A stretch of DNA of 64,000 nucleotides, taken from NCBI RefSeq assembly GCF_001640805.2, contig NC_066847.1:20141504-20205503 (forward strand), written 5' to 3'. The DNA comes from Lates calcarifer. Lineage: Eukaryota; Chordata; Actinopteri; Centropomidae. The position numbers and the translations under genes were made by a program. Shown one piece after another: positions 38,501-52,011 of the stretch; positions within the stretch are counted from its first letter, which is position 1, and every line of letters begins with the position of its first letter. Under the pieces are notes generated by a model. That model was not told the origin of the DNA, ran no database searches, and saw only the letters and a program-made list of their open reading frames with translations.

Positions 38501-41500
38501 ATGTTACAGTTGACAACTGTTCTGTTCAGAGCTCTCACTGTAGCAAATTGGCATATTGTTAGTGCCCAGCTGAGTGATGGGGTAAAATGATTCATAATTT
38601 GTCACTACTAAGTGCACATGTGCAAAGTAAACCATTAGTGTTGTCCGTTTTGGTTTAATAGGTTTGTTTTGGACAGAGTTATTGTACGTAGCTATACTTT
38701 CCATATAACATAAGATTCTGAAGTGTATATTTTTTTTCTTTATGTTACAAAATAGATCTTTAATTTAAGCATCCATACTAATAATTTCAGGTTACAAATT
38801 GATTACTTGTTCACACACAAACAAACATTTAAGATTCAGACCATACCTAAATTGACTAGTTGTGATGAGTAAGATTATTTCATAAAATATAGATTCACCT
38901 AATTTATATCAGTTTGTGATATCCACTGTCACCGGCTAAAACTCTCATCTTTTAAAACATGTTCAAACACTAGGCAAGAGCTAATTAAAATGAACTCTTG
39001 CTGTTTAAAATGTCAAAGAATGCCATTAAATTGCATGATATTACAGCTGTTTAAACAATCAAGTGTTATTTTATGGAATTGAATCAAATTGCTTCAAATT
39101 TAGAACTGAAAATAACTTTGGCTGGCCCTCTGCTCTAACCTGATAAATCAAAAACAATGTACCTCTTTTGTTGGAACACTCAGGTAATTGAGATAAAAAT
39201 GCAGAAAAGGCTTATCGGTTTACCACAAAAAATAGGTGGGTTTTAGGCTGAATTTAGTTGTTTAAAAGGGAAACTTAAAGGGTGGTGTGAAATTAGGTAC
39301 TGGTATTTGCTTCAGCAAAAGGGGAGCTACTGTCATGCTGTCCAAGATAAAACTAACTGTTCCCTCCTTCTAAAAGTCTTTTGAAAGCACTAAAGCCTTC
39401 AACATCATCTCTGCTGGATACGCTGTGACCATGGTGAGGGAGACCTGTTTAAGGTAGTCATTTTTTTTTTCTCTGTGCCTTGACAAGGGAATAATAGCTC
39501 TTGTGTATACTTAGAATGGGGAAATTGTGCATCAGCTTGCCTTCAGTGCAGCTTGTATCATTTTATTTCCCTCTCTTAGGTTCAGTGTTAATTCACGGTT
39601 ATCACTGTCACACTGACACATTTCAATTACAGTGACAATTACACTGATAGAAACAGAGAGAGGGAGAGAGTGAGAAATATGGGAGCTGTACAATTCACAC
39701 CTCACACCGCCTCAATGCAGAGTGTAGAAAAGGCTAACGTGTGTGTTCATCAGTTTGTTCACAAGTTTGCACATAAATTTAATTAATCAAGACTACTGCT
39801 GTTTTTAATTGTGAATTCTTAATGTAATGGCCCAGTGGTGTAAAGTAATTATGTAGCCAACAGCTTCCACCTTGCTGTCTCAGCATCATAAATATACTAG
39901 ATGGTAGGTTTTTACAATTAGGATCATCATGGGGTGGGGTACACATACACACACATATACATGCATACACAATCAAATGAGGCCTGGAATGATTCTTGCC
40001 AAATTCCTCATCATCACTGAGATGAGTGAAGCTTTTGCTATACCCAGACATTAACCCATGTGCAGCTACAATTTTCTCAGGCTGACACTTCAATTAGGCT
40101 AATCCTGCCTGCATACAAAATGCTGCACTCCCCTCCTCTCTGAACCAACATTGCTGGAGACATGCCATATTCCTGTGTTTTTTCGCCCTCTCTGCATCAC
40201 AAGTAGAAGAGCTTTTTCAGTGATGGAGGAGAGAATCCAGAACGATCAGTTCCACTTCCAGGCAGAAACACAGAAGAGAGATGCAAGGAAGCAGAGAGAG
40301 AAAGATTGAGAGGGAGGGAGGAAGAGAAAATGGTGGGAGGCAAAAAAAAAAAAAAAGAGACGAAGTAGCCCTGCTGTGTGTTTCCTGGATTCATATATTC
40401 CACAAGCACATAGAAGGCTTGGGGGAAGCCTACAGTGCAAGCTGTTGATATAATAAACAACTCAGTGGTGTTCCTACAGAGGCGTCCACTGTCCTGGTCG
40501 GGGGTCTTAATTGTTTCAGTTGCGTTAAGGCACTTGGAAAAAGGACTGAGAAAGCAATACAGTCCCAATTAGTAAGATGGGCAAACTTGAAAATTTGATC
40601 AGCTATTCTGCCACCAGACAATAATGTTGATTTGAGTTTGCACAATGATTTAACTGTAGTTAAACTTGATTGCAATTGCAATTTTATTTGTGAAATATGT
40701 TGTATTGAAAGGGACAAGACATGCTCTGGTATTATTGATAAATGTGCGCAAACATTTTTAAACCACCCCTGATCTTTTTCTATTAAAATAGCAACTTATT
40801 GCTGGAAAAATACAGTTAACTGTGGTTCACATCCATAATTGCTTGCAAGACGCCTGATAAATTGTGTTCATCAAAAACAGAACAATAGTGGCACTGATTT
40901 TCAGAATTAAGTTGTAGTCAGATTAATGTTGGGGAGGGAGATTCTTGTCATTTGATTGCATGACTGCTGATTGCATGGCACTATAACCCAGATGTAATAG
41001 ACTCAACTTGGCATCTGAATTTCTCTGTGACTGATTTGAGTGATATATAACATACAGTATTTATAACATGAATGCCAGTGGGTATGGCTGTGATGTTATG
41101 AATGCTAACAAGCAGTGGCCTGAGAAAATGTCACAGATGAATCAGGAGCAGTTGAAGGAAGATCCGCAAACATGTCTGTCTGATTTAGGGTGATTTCTGC
41201 CATGTCTAGGTTTGGTACACATCAAGACAGTGGGAAAATGAGAGACAGTTTTCAGGAGGGAATAAATTGACTAGCAATGCTGTGCCATCATGTTTGTGTT
41301 AAAAATAGAATTGAAGTCAAGTTGCAGGGTTCAGGAGAAGTCACGATATTCTACCACTTTTCTTTTCTCTTAATATAGAGAAAAGGGATTGATTTGAACC
41401 ATAATTTGTTTATAATTCCATGTCCATTCAGCATGACAAAGTAATCACAGCCTTAGAGTGCTACTAAAATGTTAAAACAATGGTGGGAGGGAGGCTGTTT

Positions 41501-44500
41501 TTGTTTTGTATCACCTGTCACTCTAAACTCTCAAGTGACCAAACCTGTCGGCACTACATGGACACTCCACCCCCACCTCGCTTTTCTTTTACTCCCACCG
41601 TCGTTCCCTCTCTGGTATCTCTCCTCCCTGAGGCGGTACACTAGGACATCTAGGCCACCAGTGGGAATACAGTAGTTAATCTCTGCTAGTTAAATGCTCC
41701 TGTATGGCCCTGAGCAGTAACAGTCATCCATCCCCTCGTTTCTGCTTTACTAGCTCTCTGGGGAATCTGTTCAGTCCTATTTTAATGTTTTACACAGAAA
41801 AAAGAAAAGTTTATTTCAAGGTAACCGTTTTTAAGCTGGTTTAATATTTCTAACCCGAATTGATAGTTTGATTTGAAGTCTTTGTTTGTAGCTTTGTGGC
41901 TTCAAAGAAAAGCTGGTTTTGCATGTAATAAGAGCATGTCATTTTTTCATTGTCAATTTTCATGTGTCAATCATGATATCCAGCATGATACCTCACACTC
42001 GTTGCGATGCACTTAACAAGTTACCCCTTTCGGTGTCACAATACATTGATTGCCCCACACATAAACCATAGGCTCGCAGATGAAGGCGCCACTAAATGTT
42101 TTTCTTTTAAATGATAACAATTTCTGTGCTTCAGTAGCCTCAGGTGGGATTCCCTGCTTGGCAGAGAAAATGCAATCTGCCACCGACTGTGCTGCAGGCC
42201 GGCGACTCTTAGCCTTGGCCTTCAGTAGTGGATATATTTTAACAACATCACTGGTGTAGGGCAAAAGAACTATTACTACTGTAATAGCAGTTGCAGATGA
42301 AAGGTTGACTCAGTATTCCTTTTGAGTCAGTACTTTAAATTGAGTGCATTTTGTTCTTTCAGAGTGTTCAGAATTGATTATGAAGTGTGAAAAATATCAG
42401 TAAATTCATGTTTTGATTATGAGGTGAAGCATTAAACTAAGCTGTGTTGTGAATCCAAGGCAAAGCTCCTGTAAAATATACCTAACAAGTCTTAATCATT
42501 CATCATTGGATATGTTTCTGCAACTTTGCTTTTCACAGTAAGCACTTTTTGTGTAGCCTCTGCAGTCGAGCATATCACTGCCTGGCTCTCCAAAGCTCTG
42601 TAGGACAACATGACAGCTTCATATTATCCCTGATAGAATTTTATCTAATGTCAAAAGCAAAAGTATTGTGAACGAGACATCGGGAAGAAGATGGACAATA
42701 TGAAAGCCTTGCTGTGTACGAGCAGCCCCCTGAAAGCACTCTTGCTGTGGAAAAAAAATAGTCCCTTTGAGCAGAACTGTCTTCACTATCAGCTGAAATT
42801 ATACACACCCTGACAGTGAAATGACTACCAGCTGTTGAAGGAAAAAAAGGTAAAAAAAAAAACAAAAAAAAAAACATTTAATTGCATGACAGCTCGTTTT
42901 AATTACCCCCCCCCAATCCACCCACCCACCACCTCCAACCCCTCTACAGCATTGCATTTAAGTTTGAACTTACGCTTCCTCCACGTTTTTCCCATTATAT
43001 GCAGGAAGCTGAATTTTCCCATTACAGTGAGTTAGTCACAGCCACTTTCAGTTAGCGGAGCTGCCATATGCGGAAGAGTTCTATCATCAGAATGTATTAT
43101 GTAAGATTGACTGCAGGGTGGTGTGCAAGGGGAAAAAAAAAAAAAAAAAGAAACTCTTGCTATCAGCTCCTGCGTCTAAAATGGAAGAATCCTGTGCAGG
43201 GGTGGTCACGGGGCTAGAACCATTCAAATGGTGCTGATGCGTCCTATTTACCTTGTGGTAATGGATTTGTTTGTGGCCCAAACCCCCCTCCTGTCTCGAA
43301 GGAATATTGGGGGCTTAGCTCCATTCACTTTCTGCTACCCTGGCCATTTATTTTGATTAGGGAATGAAGTCCTCCACAGAGCCATACCCAGAATAATTGA
43401 CACCGTGTCCTCTGAGGTCACAAAAAATATACCCTTAGTACTTATCCCCTTGGTGAAGTGGCAGTGTATGAAAAGATTGCAGCTGAGCACCGAACTGAAA
43501 GTGCATTATTGCTTTAGGTTGCAACAAAAACCTGTCAGGGAGTTCGTAAATTAAATTTCCTGTTCTTTTTTTTTAGGCTTGACAGGATAATTGATGTGTG
43601 CTGTGAACTTCCAATTGGCTTCAACTAGCCTATATACTGTATATTTTTTCTTTTGTTGTCAGTCAGGTCTAAAAAAGTCATTGGGGATGTCTGTTGTTTT
43701 TGTTATTTTAGGTGATATTAGGATGGAAATTTTCTCCAGACGCATCATTATTCAAGAAGAGTTTTGATCATGGCTGAAATTCTCTGGTTTACAGCTTCTC
43801 AAATATTTTTTTCTGGTTTTCTGTTTTGCATGTAGTGAATGCATTTTTTCACTACTTGCATTTGACCAAACAATATAGAGTCACAAAGAAAATAATTGGT
43901 TGATTAATGGAAATAAACATTAGTTGCAGCTGTAGAGGTAATGAGGGTAAATGTTTTGCTGTGCTCTCACAGGGGAGCTGCACATATTAACGTGCCTGTT
44001 TAATGGTGTTAAAGATGTGTGTGTACTCACTCACTACATACACATTTTCAACAGCAACCTTAAAAATATCATCTCACTGTCTAACCAGAAAATAAAGAGT
44101 TATTGTTACAAACCCACCATCACAACCACCACCACAGACATTCAGAGATTAGTTCCTAAAAGCGCCCTGATGCATGTCCATTCCCAGATGAAGCCAACTA
44201 GGAATGAGGAGTGCAGAGGCAGAGAGAGAAAGGGAAGCAGATGGCTGGCCTACAGAGGTTCTGATCACAGGGATATTGGCAAGATGCTGAGCTGGAGAAA
44301 TTAACCTTCAGAGGTTTTTATACTGCGGCAACTGTTGGCTCATGCTTGATTCCTCTCTAGCCTCTCTCTCACTATCTCTATCGTTTCTCCAGTCAACCTT
44401 TTCACTGAAGTCGTCTCTATCCTATCCCCCTCCATTTTCATCAATTATTATCTCCCTGTTTTCTCTCGCTTTTGTCCTACTTGGTCACTCACTTGAAGAA

Positions 44501-47500
44501 GCCCTCTCGCTTAACCTGTTCTCACTGAGCTTGCTAAAAATAATGGGCACCTCCGAGACAAACAAAAATGTATAATCACACTGATAACAGCATTCTTTTA
44601 ACAGCCTTATGTGTGTCTTCCTTTCCTTTCATGTGCTGTTGCAGTAGTAACTAAAGGTCAAACCTTCCTTTCGCTCCTAGTAGCTCTAATGCGATGTGCA
44701 GACAAAGTCAATGTAGCGTTGGCAGCAGTGTCAGCTCTTATCTGAGTTCGTCATCGCTGAACTGGGAGCCTGCTCGATTGAAGATCCCCATATGGATCAT
44801 CATCATCAGCCTGCTGCAGGGCATGGTGCCTGTCTTTCTGCTTCACAACAGCCTTCACCATTCTGCCGGTATAAGGCCCCTGGGTCGTGCTAGCTGGCAG
44901 ACCCATAGCTGTCCATTTAATTTGCAGCACACAGTCGCTCCACTTGTTCTGCATTGTGCCTTTAGTTCAGTCAAGCCAAGAATCCAGGAAGCACAGTGAC
45001 TGTTTACTCAGCTGCTTAGCTCTTAAGTTTAATATTAGCTTTGCTGGTGGTCAGCTGTGACTTTGAATTGGTGACAAGGGTGTGAACTCTGCCCTTAACA
45101 AGTATATGGAATCATTGCTTAGGTTGTTGCGCTTGACATTGTAAACTCTGAACTGCCACAATATGATATATAATCATGATGAAAGTAAATTTGCTTCAAT
45201 TTACCCAGGAATTGAGGCTTCTTTTTGCACTAGACCTGAATATGTCATTGTGAGGCAAGTGTTTGAATTTCAGTCATCTAAATTATAGGTCATTTAGCGA
45301 AGCTGTGTTCCTGTATATTCACTGTGATCATTCTGTTTAGTTATTTTTGAGGTGTGGAGGGAGCTATTTTTAAAATGCAGCAGAAAGGAAGAAACCGGGT
45401 CCTCTCCTGTTATCTTACAAATTCAAAATATGTTACATCAAAGGACTGTAAACAGGATGGCATTTTACAACATGTGTTGGGAGTGCAAATGTGTTTGATG
45501 CAACATCTTAGGAAGAGGTTATGAATGAGATAAGGTATTGTGGCAATCTGCACTACAGACAAGTAGGAATGAAGGAAAAAATCATGGTTATGAATCAATT
45601 CAGATTCTAAAAATTTGTTTTTGTTCATCTTTAATAACATTAACCTTGAGGGCACCTAATGTAATGAAGCACTGCATAGTATTTTATTAGTTTGAAACAT
45701 AAAAAGACAACTACCAACAGTGTCTTATTAGTGAAAATTAGTCACAACCTGAGCCATGAGTTGAAGTGGTAACAGGTGATTGTTTATCAACATGGGGATG
45801 GGGCAATAGAAACACACTGGGTGGTGGATGCTGTGAGTGTCAGGCTTCTTCATCAAAATAACTTGGCAATATAATTGAATTATTTGAAGTTAGTTACGTA
45901 ATTATTTTTGCTGCATGAGAATACGGCACAGAAGGTTTTCGTCTGTCGAAATTGAAAGAGAATAGAAAGAAACGTCTCATTCCTCAATCCCACTCACCTC
46001 TGTTGACAACAAAGCCGCACTGCTCCCTAGCTTTCATTTGGACATGTTTCATCAAATTTAGAATGTTGAAAATAAAGCACTAGGGGAGTAAGGCAAGCTG
46101 GTGTTGTTTAAGGGGGGAAAAGGGATAAATGAGAAATGACTTGTGCGCAGTGTTGTGACTGGCTGGTTGGTTTCATAATTCTGCAAAAACTGCTGAGAGA
46201 CGAAGACGGAGCATCTGCTCGACACATCTGAAGTGCAGTCTCCGGTGAAAAATAAAATCTGATGACAGTAGGAGTTCCGTATTTTGTTGTATTCTTGTCT
46301 GGTGTGAAGCAAACATCTGCAGTGGCATGATTGCTCAAGAAATTTTTTAATTCATTTTGGCCTATTTCCATCAAATTGTCAGAAACAAGATGAAGCAATA
46401 ATTGCTCTTGCCATGCAGTAATCTGTGAACATTTTCCTACATGTCATTTGCAATTCTGTATCTGCAGTAATATGATACTCTGGTATTCAGCGGAGTCTGT
46501 CTGTACCAGCTTCCTTTTTGGTGGCTTGGTGTACTCTTCTTGGGCAGTCATGCCATATACACATTATATAAGGTTGGGAAGGAAATATGGATGCCATGGG
46601 TGCATCTTGAAACAATTTTGATGCTTCATAACACAGCAAGAAACGTCAAACATCACTATACATCATACATTATGTGAGGCCCTTCATGAGCATTGCCTTT
46701 TGTGGGACACTCAAACTGCTTGTTTTGGCAGATGCAATACTTGAGTCAAGTTGAAAAACAAATATCAGCAAGCATGCAACACATCACTCCCACAGAAATC
46801 TCGGTAGTTGTAGTATGTCATTGTTTTTGACACATAATCTCTACAACAGTTTTTTTTCTCTCCAAGACAGGTACTTCTTGATATTTATTACATTTCAACA
46901 CCACTGTGATCTGCTTTTGTAGACTAACATTTTGCAGAGCTTGTCATACATCAAAACTTTCCATAGTAGACTTAGAAATAATGTTTCTAAGGCTCTGTGT
47001 TATACCTGACAACATCTGTCATTTGTTATCATGTGGAATGATGTTTTCTAATTGGCTGGTTTTGGATAGTTTTCTGAATTTTGAATAACTTCTCCAGGCA
47101 AGCAGTTATTGGCTTCCAAAGTGTTCCCCAGCTGTCATGCGATTTAATATTGTTTTCCAAAAGTCATTTTTTTGCTCAAGCAGTTCTCTTGCTTCAGGTT
47201 ATTGGCACTTTATTGTTCTTTGAACGTGGCATTATGGGCTGTTGTTGTTAACTGGAATAACAGGCTGTGAATACATTCTGTGTCCTACAGTGTAGTGACA
47301 TGAATTTCTTTTTCCTAAATGTATGAGATAGTGAGTCAATCAGCAGTAACATCTGAAAAAGAACGGCAATAAATTTATCATCATAGACAATGTAAACTTA
47401 ATAATTAAAAATAGTAAGCCCTGGCTATATTGAATTGCACTGCCCTGGCAGTGTGTAGATTTTGCAAAGCACAGTAAAGGACAAAAAGATGTCATTTTAG

Positions 47501-49816
47501 TCACTCAAAAAAAAAAAAAAATGCACATAGCTTTTCTATCATGTATGACATTTCATACATATGATATTTATACATATTGTGGTGGTCACTAATTGTTTTA
47601 AGTCCTACAGAATGTCTACACAGGGTGCATAGTAGTATAAGCAGCATGTTAGCAGCCCAGCAGCAGCACCCTCTAGTCTTCCATCAGTGTCATCTACAAA
47701 GGATGCATTCAGGCACAGTTTTGGCAGTGTTCTGAGTCCAATATAATCACTGTAGACACTGCATGTATGCAAAATGGAAGAAAAAAATATGCATAGGGAC
47801 ATACATAAAACTCAAGTGAAACTCAAGCCTTTATGTAGCCCCTGTAGTTAGCTGTACTGCTTAGAATAGAAGTGTGTCTTACCTTTAGTAAATACATTTG
47901 TGGAGTTGGTACTGGCATATTATTTTTAATTTGTATGTATTCTAATTTGTATTCTAATGTGTATGCTTTTATATATTTATTTGCTCTATTATACAGTACT
48001 TATATATATATTAATGTGTATCACCATATATTGGTACATATGTCAGTATATTATTTGCCAATGATAACATCACTAGAGAAAATGGATCTCCCATACTAGT
48101 TTTTATCTGGTCCAGTGCATGTCTAGTCTATACTTGGAATGGTCCTGTTAAACACATTTCATCTAATATGAGTCATGGCTGTCCGTGTATTGTGACCTTA
48201 CTTGAGGTCAGTGGTTTTAAATATCTTATTCTTGTTATGAAGATATGCATAAACAGCAAATGAAAAGCAGGATTAAACAGCAAAAAGTGTTTAAGGAGTG
48301 TGACTATATTTAGTACAGCTGAACTGTGGTTTTAATTCTGAGTTATAGCGCCACAAGACTTTGTCACTAGGGTGAACAAAATCTGAGTTAAAAAACAAGG
48401 CAGCTTCAAAAACATTGCACTTCATCTGTCAAAGGTTCCCCTGATGATTCATTGTAGCTGACATCAGTGACAGAAAAACCAGAGCGATGGAAATCTATTC
48501 AAATGTGGTGAAGCTCAATTTCCCCTTTCATTAGAGAACTGTGGATAATATGTTGGACCCAGACCAGTAGGGGGTAAAATAGCTTCATCAGTCTTTTCAA
48601 GTCAAAGTGAGGTGGAGGGAAACAAGTGAAACGCCCATGCATAACACTGACATTTTTTAATAGAATTCATTTATAACAAATGGAACTTGTGTCAGCAAAG
48701 AACTGATTTTCATACAGACTTCTTTCGCCACCAATGTAACCTAAGTAAGAAAATAAAAAGCACTCCTTTCATTCAGAAAAAGAAACATTTTACGCTTACA
48801 ACTAATCAGAGGTAATTGTATGATCTTTTTAACAAGCCATTTTTTTTTACAATTTCATTATTTAATTTTTCAGTCTATGCATCCAGACGAGAGATAGATA
48901 GAGAGAGCAGAGAACACAACGTTTATTTCTGTTAATGACACTCCAAGCTTGAATGGCAAAGCCACAAGAACAGATGGTTGTGGGACAGATTTTTCTGAAG
49001 TCATCTGCTGGAGTAACCATGGCATCAGAATGGATGCTCTTTTTCGCCACAAACTTTTTTTTTTTTGTCTTTTTCAAGAGTTGATACCTTTTTTGTGTTA
49101 TTTACATACACACAAAGTGAACGTTTAAGGAGATTTTTTATAGATGGGTTCAAGTAATATATTATTGGGTTTAGAATCAATAGGGCAGTGCATAGTACAA
49201 AGATAGAGAAAGTGCAAATCTTCCTACCAGGCCAGCTTTGGCCGTTCTGCAATGTTTCACCATGCATACGAAAAATCGCAAAACAAAGAGGAAAGACTGA
49301 GATGAGAAAATAAACATGTTCCGAGACTTGAACATAATGTAACATTAGCCACCATGAGGTTAAATAATAGCACTTTTATATCTCAAAATTATGACAAAAG
49401 TAATCAGTTAAGCAGTTGGTAAAAATAAAACACATAGCTGCTTGAGTTAACAAGGGAAAGAAAGCACCTGGAATGCACATCCACAAAGCCATCAAAGAGG
49501 GTACAGAGTTAAAGATGCTGCTCAACATAAAGACTGAAACATAACCAAACTAAACCCTTAGTCTCTAACTGTTATGTCATTTAAAAAAGGACATTACACA
49601 CCGGATTGTCAGGATAACAGAACCAATATTTTGCTTGCAGTTTGTAATTCTCTGTATCTACTCTCTGTAGTGACACACATGAAGTCTAATAATTCAAACC
49701 TAAGGCATGAAGAAGAAACCCTTCGGTGATGACATGTGCATTAGGCATTCTTCTTGACCAAATCATTTTTTTTACTGTAGTTTGACAAATAATTTTAAGA
49801 TTTTAATACAATGTAC
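35505..49816. other. Gene desert adjoining the 3' end of ptprd
   Basis: No exon supported. It contains a purine-rich stretch with an A run at about 40260-40360, A- and C-rich simple sequence at 42840-42940, an A run at 43133-43149 and another near 47507-47521. Candidate regulatory blocks lie at about 44690-45010 and 46200-46380. The right edge may include distal 3' UTR of ptprd if a poly(A) site left of 49817 is used. Confidence 0.55.
43133..43149. repeat. Poly(A) tract
   Basis: A 17-base A run after GGGG, with no recognisable element attached. Confidence 0.8.
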
Positions 49817-49822
49817 TTTATT
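49817..49822 (-). promoter_or_regulatory. Alternative distal poly(A) signal AATAAA
   Basis: Minus-strand AATAAA in the context ACAATAAAGT, about 2.1 kb after the stop. It would give a longer 3' UTR that includes the (TA)n tract at 50015-50071. No transcript evidence is available. Confidence 0.25.
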
Positions 49823-50011
49823 GTTTTAAAATGTGATCATAGTCACCACAGGTAAAAAGCTCATTAACTTTACACTGGGCCTCGATACATGTACTGATGG
49901 ACTTTGTCCTATTTAGTATTCTGTTATCTCATCCCCAGCTGCATGTTAGAAAATTTTAAATAATATGTTTTGTAGCTTTTGTGTATTCATGACTTTTTTC
50001 TATAGAGGTCA

Positions 50012-50014
<3 letters not shown>

Positions 50015-50071
<57 letters not shown>
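50015..50071. repeat. (TA)n microsatellite
   Basis: About 28 AT/TA units with one T interruption. It lies in the distal 3' UTR of ptprd only if the poly(A) site at 49817 is used. Confidence 0.95.
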
Positions 50072-50572
50072 AACTGTTTTACTCTAATTCACTCAGCCAC
50101 AATAAGGCCACTGAAAATGAAAAATATGAGCTTTGAAATGTTCTTATTTGCATATATAATCTCATCATGTGACAAATGAATACTAAAGGTAAATAAACTA
50201 TACAATTACATTTACACTAAATGCCTAGATTACTCAAAGGATACATTAATATGTTAAATGAAACATTATAAAAACAGGCATAAATATAAGGCACTCTAAA
50301 TGCAAAATGAAAAAAAAAAAGTCTTCTCCATTGAATGTTTGAAAGAACCACAAGTAAGTGATGTCTTTGTACCTTGCCCTATTGTGTGGTGTGAGCGGTG
50401 AGTGCGGCTGTGTGACCCCTCTGCCTCCAATTACAGACTGAGAGTTTGAAAAATGCACCAGTGATGCTTTGACTGGCACCTGACATTCCCACTCCCACAC
50501 CTCACTTGCTGGGGAGGGGGACCACAATGTCATGAACATATCCACATAAAACCCTATCTAAAAACACACATA

Positions 50573-50578
50573 TTTATT
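50573..50578 (-). promoter_or_regulatory. Candidate poly(A) signal AATAAA for ptprd
   Basis: Minus-strand AATAAA about 1.37 kb after the stop, followed at once by UAUGUGUGUUUUU, a plausible GU-rich downstream element. It is one of at least four AATAAA matches in AT-rich DNA, so chance is possible. Confidence 0.3.
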
Positions 50579-51713
50579 GCACAAGAAAAGATGCACTGAA
50601 TCAGAATACAATTTTGTCCTACTGATGTGCATTCCAGTGAAAAATCTCTTCATTTCCCCCATAGCACACAACTCTCAATTTGGAAGGTTTCATAGACAAT
50701 CCATATTTTATATACGTTGTACTTTATCAATATATTTAAAGTGATATATTTATATTTTAATATATATTTCATTTATATTTGACCATCTGTACCATATATT
50801 TATATATTCATATATCTTATCCAATCCATCAAGTTCTCTCTTATCATCATTCTAACATGGAAGAACTAAGATAATCGGTAGCAGCAACTTCATACTTTGC
50901 TCATCCCTGTTGATTCCACAAAGCCCCAGTTTATCTTATGGGAGTAATTAAGTTACCATGTATGTGATCATGGACAAAAGCAAACAGAAATATTCAAGAC
51001 CAAAAAATAACTCTTTAACAAAGTTACATTTTGGTAGTGTGAATTCCGTTCTGTGCACTAAGTGCAACAAAATGTGGGGGAAAAAAAAACAAACAAACAT
51101 TAAAACAAAATAACAAAAAAGCAAAGAGATTCTCTGCAAAATAGCACATACGTCAGAACAGTTCTACAGCTTTAAAAAAAATGAACATTTACGTAAATAC
51201 ATTTTATCACTTTTTTCCAAGCGATAAATTTGTGTAAAAAAAGGAAATTCACACAGTTCAAAAAAAGCACATCAGCTGTATAATAAAGTACTAAAAAACT
51301 AAATCAATAATTTTTATTTATTTCATAGATCATTTTAACTTTACCCTCTCCCAAAATTTAGATGATGAACATTGTGACAGGAAAAGGGATATTTATTCGT
51401 TATTACTTTAAGTCTGTCCTGCTGTTGTGGACCAAGCATTGTCTTCTTTTTCGATGGGTTGTCTGTGTGTACTTGATTGTGAAACAGATTTTTTTTTTCT
51501 TTACAATGTGCATCAAGTTTTTTTTCCCCGCAATTCTGTGTGCCTCCAATGCCTCTCGTAATGGTTCATAATCACTGATGCATTTCTGACGATGTCATTA
51601 TTGTTCATTTACTTTTTTCTTGTGTTGGTTTCATTCAGTTATATGAGCCCCAAAATGAATCCTTGAAGCAAAAGAGAAGGTAATTCCGTATGATGCTTCA
51701 ACAGTCAGGATTC

Positions 51714-51736
51714 CCTCACTTTGTGTTAAAGTGAGG
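51714..51736 (-). other. Perfect hairpin in the proximal 3' UTR
   Basis: On the plus strand CCTCACTTT (51714-51722) is followed by a 5-nt loop and the exact reverse complement AAAGTGAGG (51728-51736). The transcript would form a 9-bp stem about 210 nt after the stop codon. It is not followed by a U-run acting as a terminator. Possible RNA-protein binding site; function unknown. Confidence 0.4.
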
Positions 51737-51942
51737 TTTTCTTGGGGTTGGGAAATACTTGGTCCTCCAGGAATCATCTTTTTCATTTTTTGACAAGTCA
51801 TGTCGCACATCCAACACTTAATGAGTTGTTAGCAAGGAGTTAAGGAGTACTTTCTCAAGCAGGAATTTATGGCTCAGAAGAGAGGCTCACTGGGTTTTCT
51901 TTCCAAAGGGCCCTCTGCTTTTTTCTTCCAATACTGGGTCTT

Positions 51943-52011
51943 TTACGTTGCATAGTGATCAAAGCTTCCCAGGTACTCCAAGCCAGCTCTGTAGCAGAAC
52001 TGGTATTGATC
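51943..52011 (-). CDS. ptprd: ptprd terminal coding exon with stop codon
   Basis: A 69-bp coding segment: 22 residues, [20 protein letters not shown] then AT, and TAA at 51943-51945. The acceptor reads tttccag. The tail GSFDHYAT is the invariant C-terminus of type IIa receptor phosphatases, which confirms that the gene ends here. One oddity: RAGLEYL has Gly where I recall Ala (RAALEYL) in mammalian PTPRD, PTPRS and PTPRF. Confidence 0.95.
   Translation of the reverse strand, partial: DQYQFCYRAGLEYLGSFDHYAT

Larger units (their letters stand above)
50573..51942 (-). other. ptprd: Probable 3' untranslated region of ptprd (end uncertain)
   Basis: The stretch after the stop codon, read on the minus strand, is AT- and U-rich with TGTTTGTTTG-type and long U runs, no further exon and no open frame, as usual for a long neuronal-gene 3' UTR. 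Candidate poly(A) signals are AATAAATAAA at 51313-51322, AATAAA at 51392-51397, at 50573-50578 (followed by a GU-rich stretch) and at 49817-49822. I chose 50573 as a provisional end. The transcript may be shorter or may run to about 49800 or beyond. A perfect small hairpin lies at 51714-51736. Confidence 0.45.

Noticed and set aside
40197..40568. 123-codon minus-strand frame
   Set aside because: It runs through a purine-rich tract and an A run, which yields Phe/Leu/Ser-rich peptide; no family recognised.
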